This document shows positions 1-5,313 of a DNA stretch of 7,729 nucleotides, piece by piece. The translations under genes were made by a program, and so were the position numbers. This stretch comes from an uncultured Clostridia bacterium (GTDB lineage: Bacteria > Bacillota_A > Clostridia > Christensenellales > Aristaeellaceae). The notes under the pieces are model-generated. The model had not been told where the DNA came from. It worked only from the letters and a program-made list of their open reading frames with translations, and searched no databases. The stretch covers positions 1 through 7,729 of the forward strand of contig CAMVBO010000071.1 in NCBI GenBank assembly GCA_947165745.1, read 5' to 3'. The first letter of the stretch is position 1, and the number at the start of each line of letters is the position of its first letter.

Positions 1-243
1 TATCTGATCTTTCAGCAGTCCTTGCGGAGAATAATGCTGGGAACCATCCAGCTCCACAACCAGCTTCGCGCTGGCGCAGTAGAAATCCACGATACAGTGG
101 CCAAACTGCTTTTGCCGACGGAAGGTGGCCGGATGCGGTTTCAGATAATCATACCAAAGATGCTTTTCCTGGCGCGTCATTTCCCTGCGCAGCTTCTGCG
201 ACAAGGGCTTGTAATCGCCGTTGTAGTAAGTGATCTTCGGCAT
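1..243 (-). CDS. DUF559 domain protein, Vsr-like nuclease fold (3' part beyond the window)
   Basis: The first 81 codons of a gene that runs off the left edge. The start ATG at 243 follows a strong GGAGGG ribosome binding site with short spacing. The peptide has the DUF559 order: an N-terminal helix with LRREMTRQEKHLW (residues 18-30), then FRRQKQFGHCIVDFYC (41-56), then VELDGSQH (63-70). In this family the D of the IVDFYC strand and the E-x-D-G-x-x-H segment form a nuclease-like active site related to very-short-patch repair endonucleases. Family members are usually about 110-130 residues, so roughly a third is missing here. Their biological role is poorly defined; DNA cleavage or repair is inferred from the fold. 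No promoter is visible upstream: the ribosome binding site touches the palindromic element at 252-497. Family assignment is firm, function is not. Confidence 0.88.
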   Translation of the reverse strand, partial: MPKITYYNGDYKPLSQKLRREMTRQEKHLWYDYLKPHPATFRRQKQFGHCIVDFYCASAKLVVELDGSQHYSPQGLLKDQI

Positions 244-251
244 ATGACCCT

Positions 252-497
252 CCAAAGCCTTCCCCCGGTGGGGAAGGTGGCATTTGCGGAGCCTGCGGAG
301 CAAATGACGGATGAGGTCCTTTTCGGTGCGTTTTATGCATTGATCGCGGCAGAGGCGCGGAACGGATCGCGAGGGGACCTCATCCGGCCTCGCTTCGCTC
401 GGCCACCTACCGGGGGCTTACCAGCCCGTTCTCGCTGAAAACAGTCCACTGGACTGTTTTCCGGGCGCTCGACGCCCCTGAAAGGGAAGGCTTTTGG
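252..497. repeat. Nested palindromic intergenic element (MITE-like)
   Basis: This gene-free stretch is built from nested inverted repeats. The outer ends are AAAGCCTTCCC at 254-264 and its exact complement at 484-494. Inside lie AGGTGGC (275-281) against GCCACCT (402-408), CATTTGC (281-287) against GCAAATG (300-306), and CGGATGAGGTCC (308-319) against GGACCTCATCCG (375-386), all exact. A separate perfect hairpin, GAAAACAGTCC / ACT loop / GGACTGTTTTC, sits at 437-461. The pattern (gene-free, nested palindrome, G/C-rich purine-pyrimidine arms) resembles non-autonomous repeats scattered in genomes of gut Clostridia, but copy number cannot be judged from one window. No target-site duplication is obvious. 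Open frames across it are short, low-complexity and overlapping on both strands, so I do not call a gene. Confidence 0.6.
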
Positions 498-537
498 GGC
501 CCCGGCCAACTCGCCAGGGACACCGGAAGAAGGCAGC

Positions 538-591
538 GCCCCGATCTTCAATCGTACGCGGCGGCATGTACGCCGCGGGCGGGGCTTTTTT
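538..591 (+). terminator. Terminator-like hairpin followed by six T
   Basis: An outer stem GCCCCG (538-543) / CGGGGC (580-585) and an inner stem CGCGGCG (557-563) / CGCCGCG (571-577) are followed directly by TTTTTT (586-591). This is the shape of a plus-strand intrinsic terminator, though the two stems are separated by an internal loop. No plus-strand gene precedes it in the window, so it may belong to the repeat-rich intergenic region rather than end a transcript. The T tract is also part of an 11-bp inverted repeat, GCTTTTTTCAC (584-594) / GTGAAAAAAGC (617-627), which would give a T tract on the minus strand about 100 bp past the stop of the fusion gene. Confidence 0.45.
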
Positions 592-690
592 CACGGCAGG
601 GAGCCTGTCGACCAGAGTGAAAAAAGCTGCCTTGCAGGTTTTGCGGCCAGAGCCTTCAGGCTCAAGCAAAATCTGTCAAAGGGGTGGTCT

Positions 691-716
691 TGGCGGGGGA
701 AGCAGGTCCCCCGCCA
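691..716 (-). terminator. GC-rich hairpin just past the fusion gene (weak terminator candidate)
   Basis: A perfect 10-bp stem, TGGCGGGGGA / TCCCCCGCCA with a 6-base loop, lies 8 bases beyond the stop codon at 725-727. Its position suggests 3'-end formation or protection for the minus-strand transcript. On the minus strand it is followed by AGACCACCCC, not a T tract, so classical intrinsic termination is doubtful. It could instead be an mRNA-stabilising end structure, with termination nearer the minus-strand T tract at 619-626. Confidence 0.4.
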
Positions 717-724
717 AATCAATT

Positions 725-3220
725 TTACGCCGTCTCGATCGCCGCGTCCTTCTGCAGGCCCAGCTTTTCCACGGCCATTTCGCGCATCTTGTACTTCTGG
801 ATCTTGCCGGCGTCGTTCATGGGGAAGCCGTCGACGAAGTCGATGTACTTGGGCACCTTGTGCTTGGCCATGTGGTCGCGGACGTAGGTCTTCATCTCGT
901 CCACGGTCATGGTCTCGCCCTCCTTGAGGATGATGCAGGCCATGATCTCCTCGCCCATGGCCTTGTCGGGCACGCCGATGACCTGCACGTCGGAAACCTT
1001 CGGGTGGGTGTAGATGAACTCCTCGATCTCCTTGGGATAGATGTTCTCGCCGCCGCGGATGATCATGTCCTTCAGGCGGCCGGTGATGCGGTAGTTGCCC
1101 TCGGGCGTGCGGCAGGCCAAATCGCCGGTGTGCAGCCAGCCGTCCTTGTCAATCGCCGACGCGGTGGCCTTGGGCATCTTGTAATAGCCCTTCATGATGT
1201 TATAGCCCCGGGCGACGAACTCGCCGATCACCTCGTCGGGGCAGTCCTCGCCGGTCTCCGGGTCCACGATCTTGCACTCGATCTCCGGGAACGCGCTGCC
1301 CACGGTGGCCACGCGCACCTCCAGCGGATCGGTGGTGCGGCTCATGGTGCAGCCGGGGCTGGCCTCGGTCTGGCCGTAGACGATGACGATCTCCGGCATG
1401 TGCATCTTCTCCACCACGTCCCGCATCACGGCGATGGGGCACGGGCTGCCGGCCATGATGCCGGTGCGCATGTGGGAGAAATCCGTCTTTTCAAAATCCG
1501 GGTGGGCCAGCATGGCGATGAACATCGTGGGCACGCCGTGGAAGGCGGTGATGTGCTCGTTGTGGATGCAGGCCAGGGACGACTTCGGCGAGAAGTACGG
1601 CAGGGGCAGGATGGTGCCGCCGTGGGTCATGGTGGCGGTCATGGCCAGCACCATGCCGAAGCAGTGGAACATGGGCACCTGGATCATCATGCGGTCGGCG
1701 GTGGACAGGTCCATGCCGTCGCCGATCATCTTGCCGTCGTTGACGATGTTGTAGTGGGTCAGCATCACGCCCTTGGGGAAGCCCGTGGTGCCGGAGGTGT
1801 ACTGCATGTTGCACACGTCGTTCACGTCCACGGCGGCGGCCATGCGGCGAATCTCCTCTATGGGCGTGCGGGGGGCATACTCCAGGGACTCCTCCCAGGT
1901 CAGCGCGCCGGGCATGCGGAAGCCCACGGTGATCACGTTGCGCAGGAACGGCAGCCGGCGGGCGTGCAGCGGCTGGCCGGGCTGATTGTTCGCCAGCTCC
2001 GGGCACAGCTCGTTGATGATCTGCTTATAGTTGGAATCCCGGTAGCCGTCGATCATCACCAGCGTGTGGGTGTCCGACTGGCGCAGCAGGTATTCCGCCT
2101 CGTGGATCTTGTAGGCGGTGTTCATCGTCACCAGCACGGCGCCGATCTTCGTGGTGGCCCAGAACGTGAGGAACCAGGCGGGCACGTTGGTGGCCCAGAT
2201 GGTCACCTTGCTGCCGGCGCGCACGCCCAGGGATACCAGCGTGCGGGCGAACTCGTCCACGTCGTCCCGGAACTGGCTGTAGGTGCGGGTGTAGTCCAGG
2301 GTGGTGAACTTCACCGCCAGCTGGTCCGGGAACTGCTCCACCATGGTGTCCAGCACCTGGGGGAAGGTCTTTTCGATCAACGTTTCCTTCTTCCAGACGT
2401 AGTTGCCGGTGTGCTGGTTGTTCCAGTACAGGTGCTTGCGGTTCAGCCGGGTGCTCTCAAAGCGGCTCATGCAGCTTGAAAAGTGGGTCAGCAGGATCTC
2501 GATGTCGTTCAGGCCGTCGATCCAGTCCGGGTTCCACTGCAGGGAGATGAACCCGTCATAGTTCACGGACCGCAGGGCGTTCATCAGCTCCCGCATGGGC
2601 AGCGCGCCCTCGCCCACCAGCTCCGGCACGAAGAGGCTGCCCTCCCGGCGGAAGTCGTGGATGTGCACATGGCGCACGTAGGCGCCCAGGTTGGTGATGG
2701 TGGCCTCGGCATCCTCCCCCGCCACGCAGGTGGAGTGCATGTCCCAGAGGGCCGCCATGCGATCGTCGGCAAAGCGGTTCAGCAAATCGCGCAGGCGGGC
2801 GGTGTCGGCGTAAGCCCCAGTGGTGGCGATCAGCAGCGTGACCGGCTTGTCGCCCACCGCGTCCAACAGCCGCGTCATGCGCTCCACGCAGGCGGCCTGG
2901 TTGCTCTCGTCGGTGTGGATGCCCACATAGGGCGCGCCCAGGTTCACGGCCACCTCCACGCATTCGTTGAGCTCGTCCACGAAGCGCTGGTCGGTGAAGT
3001 CGCCCACGGTGTCCACGCAGGGCAGGGACAGCCCCTGGTTGGTCAGGCTCCGCCGGGTGGCGGCGGCCAGCTCAGGGTTGGTGGGGCTGGACTTGCCCTC
3101 AAACATCGCGCCGTTCACGTCGTACAGCTCGATGCCTGCCAGTCGCGCGTCCAGCGCCGCGGCCACGGTCTGGGGCCAGGAGAGGGATTTCCAGTATTGG
3201 ATGGAGAAGGATAGCTTCAT
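725..3220 (-). CDS. Fusion protein: sugar-isomerase-like TIM barrel + AMP-forming acyl-CoA synthetase
   Basis: An 831-residue protein in two parts. Residues 1 to about 250 are a TIM barrel of the AP-endonuclease-2 / sugar phosphate isomerase-epimerase type: GIELYD (29-34), GIHTDE (100-105), LWDMHST (158-164), VHIHD (185-189) and FISLQWNPD (224-232). Residues about 260-831 are an adenylate-forming acid-CoA ligase with its core motifs: YTSGTTGFPKG (474-484) for ATP phosphate, YGQTE (615-619), WLHTGD (695-700), RLKDMIIRGGENIYP (715-729) and NDAGKIQK (802-809), with Lys806 as the expected catalytic lysine. The ligase half therefore looks active, making an acyl-adenylate and then acyl-CoA from an unknown carboxylic acid. 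No signal peptide or membrane segment is seen, so it is probably cytosolic.

The barrel seems to have lost two metal-binding glutamates (Ala132 and Gln228 at the expected places), so it may bind rather than convert a sugar. The start at 3220 has an AGAGG ribosome binding site. The internal Met251 has none, which supports a true single polypeptide. It lies 184 bp after the LeuA-like gene with no clear promoter between, so co-transcription under the T-box is likely. Confidence 0.88.
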   Translation of the reverse strand: MKLSFSIQYWKSLSWPQTVAAALDARLAGIELYDVNGAMFEGKSSPTNPELAAATRRSLTNQGLSLPCVDTVGDFTDQRFVDELNECVEVAVNLGAPYVGIHTDESNQAACVERMTRLLDAVGDKPVTLLIATTGAYADTARLRDLLNRFADDRMAALWDMHSTCVAGEDAEATITNLGAYVRHVHIHDFRREGSLFVPELVGEGALPMRELMNALRSVNYDGFISLQWNPDWIDGLNDIEILLTHFSSCMSRFESTRLNRKHLYWNNQHTGNYVWKKETLIEKTFPQVLDTMVEQFPDQLAVKFTTLDYTRTYSQFRDDVDEFARTLVSLGVRAGSKVTIWATNVPAWFLTFWATTKIGAVLVTMNTAYKIHEAEYLLRQSDTHTLVMIDGYRDSNYKQIINELCPELANNQPGQPLHARRLPFLRNVITVGFRMPGALTWEESLEYAPRTPIEEIRRMAAAVDVNDVCNMQYTSGTTGFPKGVMLTHYNIVNDGKMIGDGMDLSTADRMMIQVPMFHCFGMVLAMTATMTHGGTILPLPYFSPKSSLACIHNEHITAFHGVPTMFIAMLAHPDFEKTDFSHMRTGIMAGSPCPIAVMRDVVEKMHMPEIVIVYGQTEASPGCTMSRTTDPLEVRVATVGSAFPEIECKIVDPETGEDCPDEVIGEFVARGYNIMKGYYKMPKATASAIDKDGWLHTGDLACRTPEGNYRITGRLKDMIIRGGENIYPKEIEEFIYTHPKVSDVQVIGVPDKAMGEEIMACIILKEGETMTVDEMKTYVRDHMAKHKVPKYIDFVDGFPMNDAGKIQKYKMREMAVEKLGLQKDAAIETA

Positions 3221-3253
3221 ATGTTTGTACCTCTGGTGGTAGGGTTGTGCTTT

Positions 3254-3395
3254 GGGGAGGGATTAGGGACGAGGGATTAGGGATTAGAAATAGTGGCTGA
3301 CGCATCAAACACTGCTTCGCGGGAAATAGGACGTGGCATGCCAATTGCATCTGTACGCGGCATTTCCTAATCCCTCTTCCCTAATCCCCAATCCC
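3254..3395. repeat. Two opposed GGGATTA heptamer arrays (inverted repeat, G-quadruplex-prone)
   Basis: The gap between the two minus-strand genes holds a left array of GGGATTA heptamers (3259-3286, one unit varied to GGGACGA) and a right array of the complement TAATCCC (3368-3395, with units varied to TCTTCCC and CAATCCC). Positions 3259-3279 and 3368-3388 are inverted copies matching at 20 of 21 bases. The left arm carries five runs of three or more G on the plus strand (3254-3257, 3259-3261, 3266-3268, 3273-3275, 3280-3282). The right arm carries four such runs on the minus strand. Each arm fits a G-quadruplex pattern, and together they could form a long hairpin in DNA or mRNA. The roughly 80 bp between the arms shows no gene or promoter I can support. 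Confidence 0.75.
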
Positions 3396-3404
3396 TTTTC
3401 CCGC

Positions 3405-4814
3405 TCAGTTCGCCTCGTACACGATCTTGTTCAGCGCGCTGATGTACGCCCGGATGGAGGCGCCGATGATGTCGGTGGAGATGCCGTTGCCGGAGTACAC
3501 CCGGCCGTCGGCGCGCAGCTTCACCAGGGCGCTGCCCATGGCGTCGCGGCCCTCGGTGACGGTCTGGATCTGGAAGTCGTCCAGCTCGTAGTGATGGCCG
3601 ATGATCTGCTCGATGGCCAGGAACGCGGCGTCTATGGGGCCGTCGCCCACGCCCACGCCCCGCAGCTTTTCGCCGTTCCGGTTCAACAGGATGTTTGCCG
3701 TGGCGGTGATCACGTTGCCGCTGTTGATGACGTAATTTTCAATGTGATAGGTGCTGGGCACCTGCAGGGCGGTGCTGGCCACGATAGCGTCCAGCTCCCG
3801 GGTGCCCACAAAGTGCTTGCGGCTGGCCACGCGCTTGAAGGCCTCGTAGACCTTGGCGTTGTCCTCCTCGGACAGGTCGTAGCCCAGCTGGCGCACCACC
3901 TTGATGACCTCGCCGATCTCGTCATTGGCGTCCAGGCACACGCCCGCGGTCTCGCCGATGGCCACGTTGCCGAAGGGCGACTCGTTTTCCTCGCGGGGCT
4001 GCAGCAGCTTGTTCAGCTGGCCCGCCACGCGGGTCAGCTCCGTGGTGCGCAGGCCCATGGCGATGTCCAGGGCCGCGCCCTTCACTTCCACGAACCGGGC
4101 GGCCTGCTGGAGCGTGGGATACCCGGCGGGGAGGGCGACGCACTTCATGCCGTCGGCCCCGGCGGCGATGGCGGCGGCGGCACAGGCCACGCCCATGCTC
4201 ATTTCGTCGCTCACCTGCACCAGCAGCTTGACGCTCTCCAGCGCGGGCACGCCCGCCTTCACGTCCTTCACGAAGGCCGCGAACTCGTCCGGCAGCATCA
4301 CCCCGGCGGTGTCGCAGAGCGTCACCCGGCTGGCGCCGGCGTCGATGGCGGCGGCGATGGCCTCGCACAGGAACGCCCGCTCGGCCCGGGTGGCGTCCAC
4401 GGCGGAGAACTCCACGCTCTCGGTGAGATTCCGGGCCGCCTTCACCTGGGCGGCGATCAGCTCCAGCATCGCGGGCGCCTTCTTGTGACAGCTGTACTCC
4501 ATCAGCGCGGGCGACAGCGGCGCGAGCAGGTTCAGCCTGGGGTGCTTCGCGGCGCGAACGCTCTCCCAGGTCTCCGCCAGGTTGCCGGAGGCGATCTCCA
4601 CCGCCGCGATGATCGGCGCGGAGACCATGGCCGCGATGGTCTTGTTGGCCAGCGCCTCGGCCTTGCCGCCGTCGATGGGCGCCAGCTCGATGCCGTCCAC
4701 CTTCAGCCGGTCCAGGCCCCGGGCGATCTCCAGCTTTTCCTTGAACGTCAGCGAGCCGCCGGTCAGCGCGTTCACTTCCCTCAACGTCATGTCAATCAGC
4801 TTGATGGTCTTCAT
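3405..4814 (-). CDS. LeuA-like protein (2-isopropylmalate synthase family) with degenerate metal site
   Basis: A 469-residue protein with the LeuA / homocitrate synthase layout. Residues 1 to about 270 form an HMGL-like TIM barrel (IDMTLRE at 7-13, VEFSAVDATR at 134-143, CDTAGVMLPDE at 167-177). Residues about 275-365 are the linker region, and 370-469 form the LeuA allosteric dimerisation domain (GVGDGPIDAAF at 388-398, SGNGISTDIIGASIRAYI at 441-458). True isopropylmalate synthases condense acetyl-CoA and 2-oxoisovalerate in leucine synthesis, using a metal held by the Asp of LRDG and an HxH motif. Here LRDG reads LREV (Glu13), and the expected VHxHND reads VQVSDE (Gln200, Ser202). The later G-x-GERxGN segment reads ALPAGYP.

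Either the chemistry has changed or the protein is a non-catalytic leucine sensor. I therefore withhold the symbol leuA. The start at 4814 is chosen because AGGAGAGG lies 8 bases upstream; the reading frame upstream to 4880 runs through the leader terminator. A leucine-type T-box controls it. Confidence 0.85.
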   Translation of the reverse strand: MKTIKLIDMTLREVNALTGGSLTFKEKLEIARGLDRLKVDGIELAPIDGGKAEALANKTIAAMVSAPIIAAVEIASGNLAETWESVRAAKHPRLNLLAPLSPALMEYSCHKKAPAMLELIAAQVKAARNLTESVEFSAVDATRAERAFLCEAIAAAIDAGASRVTLCDTAGVMLPDEFAAFVKDVKAGVPALESVKLLVQVSDEMSMGVACAAAAIAAGADGMKCVALPAGYPTLQQAARFVEVKGAALDIAMGLRTTELTRVAGQLNKLLQPREENESPFGNVAIGETAGVCLDANDEIGEVIKVVRQLGYDLSEEDNAKVYEAFKRVASRKHFVGTRELDAIVASTALQVPSTYHIENYVINSGNVITATANILLNRNGEKLRGVGVGDGPIDAAFLAIEQIIGHHYELDDFQIQTVTEGRDAMGSALVKLRADGRVYSGNGISTDIIGASIRAYISALNKIVYEAN

Positions 4815-4856
4815 GGTGTCCTCTCCTATGATATGTATTGATGGATTCCTGGGTAC

Positions 4857-4897
4857 AAAAAACCCGAAGCGCAAACACAAATGGTCTGTGCTTCGGG
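4857..4897 (-). terminator. Regulated terminator of the T-box leader
   Basis: On the minus strand, CCCGAAGC (4897-4890) pairs with GCTTCGGG (4870-4863), with an inner CACA/TGTG pairing, and is followed by TTTTTT (4862-4857). It lies about 40 bases before the LeuA-like start. Its 5' arm shares CCCG with the 3' strand of the antiterminator (CGTCCCG, 4900-4894), so the two folds exclude each other, as in transcriptional T-boxes. Confidence 0.9.
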
Positions 4898-5158
4898 ACG
4901 ATCAGACAGATATCAAACCGCGGTACCACCCGGATTGCCGCTGGCGCGGCCACTCGTCGGCGCTCCATCAAGCGCCCAGCCATGATAACGGGGCTTCCGT
5001 GCCTCCCTATCTCCGGCGCGGGGCCGTTTTCTCAGGAGACCTGCTCTGGCACGAGACTGCGTCCCCGTCCGCCCATCGGCTTTCACCTGCCGCCGACTCT
5101 CTAAAGGCGCGAACCGGGCGCATAATGCCTTCATCGCATTTACAGCTGTAATTTAGCT
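4857..5158 (-). ncRNA. T-box riboswitch leader, probably leucine-specific
   Basis: A leader of about 300 bases before the LeuA-like gene. It contains the T-box signature GGGTGGTACCGCGG (minus strand, 4931-4918). The antiterminator can be drawn as CGGG, bulge TGGTACC, GCG, a loop, then CGT-CCCG (4900-4894). The bulge TGGT would pair with an ACCA tRNA end, fitting a tRNA with discriminator A, as tRNA-Leu has.

Stem I can also be traced: TGC, GATGAA, GGCA, TTA, TGCG on the 5' side (5138-5119) faces CGCA, GTCTCG, TGCC, AGA, GCA on the 3' side (5061-5042). GATGAA/AGA is the expected K-turn and GTCTCG is the specifier loop strand. Its central CTC (5055-5053), followed by a purine, is a leucine codon. 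The distal part carries the typical AGAGAG and GGTGAAA elements. Further hairpins such as GGCGCT/AGCGCC lie between. Known behaviour: uncharged tRNA stabilises the antiterminator and allows transcription. Specifier identity is inferred from the drawn helices. Confidence 0.93.
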
Positions 5159-5164
5159 GGGTAA

Positions 5165-5194
5165 AGTGTACTCCATCCGGCCCCCGCTTGTCAA
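5165..5194 (-). promoter_or_regulatory. Promoter of the T-box / LeuA-like / fusion unit
   Basis: On the minus strand, a perfect TTGACA (5194-5189) and TACACT (5170-5165) are separated by 18 bases. Transcription would start near 5158, just ahead of T-box Stem I. A 12-bp perfect palindrome, TTACAGCTGTAA (5140-5151), lies at the start of the leader. Confidence 0.75.
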
Positions 5195-5215
5195 GCCGTT
5201 CGCGGGGAGTTTTCA

Positions 5216-5253
5216 TATAATTCACATTGTTGGTGTAAATTGGGAACCAATTT
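5216..5253 (+). promoter_or_regulatory. Possible promoter and operator-like palindrome of the exported-protein gene
   Basis: A TATAAT box lies at 5216-5221, but no good -35 hexamer sits 16-18 bases before it, so a promoter here is tentative. Just downstream is a perfect 7-bp inverted repeat, AAATTGG / GAA / CCAATTT (5237-5253). It lies where a repressor could block transcription or a hairpin could form in the 5' leader. The rest of the stretch to 5299 shows short GC palindromes only. Confidence 0.3.
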
Positions 5254-5313
5254 CCAGGGGCCCCCGTCCAATGGACAGCAACGCACCCACCCGACCATCA
5301 AGGAGGAATCCCC

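Noticed and set aside
149..551. Short minus-strand frames across the palindromic element
   Set aside because: Their products, such as one containing PPSPPGEGFGG, are typical false proteins read from intergenic repeats. They overlap the DUF559 gene or each other and lack good start signals.
494..2479. Long plus-strand open frame (661 codons) opposite the fusion gene
   Set aside because: Its product is a low-complexity His/Gly/Val/Ala-rich string, as expected from the antisense of a GC-rich gene. It has no family motifs, and the minus strand has clear ones.
2483..3214. Plus-strand open frame opposite the N-terminal barrel
   Set aside because: Same antisense composition, no recognisable motif, and fully covered by a well-supported minus-strand gene.
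3099..3350. Small minus-strand frame through the heptamer region
   Set aside because: It encodes repeated LIPNPSS-like sequence from the TAATCCC units and overlaps the fusion gene in another frame; no ribosome binding site of note.
3254..3395. CRISPR array reading of the GGGATTA repeats
   Set aside because: Units are only seven bases long, nearly contiguous, inverted relative to each other and without spacers; no cas genes are nearby.
3333..4841. Long plus-strand open frame opposite the LeuA-like gene
   Set aside because: The product is His/Gly/Val-rich antisense sequence, starting in the heptamer repeat. The minus strand encodes a recognisable LeuA-family protein.
4815..4880. A 22-residue N-terminal extension of the LeuA-like protein
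   Set aside because: This part lies within the T-box terminator and leader, and the AGGAGAGG site fits only the start at 4814.
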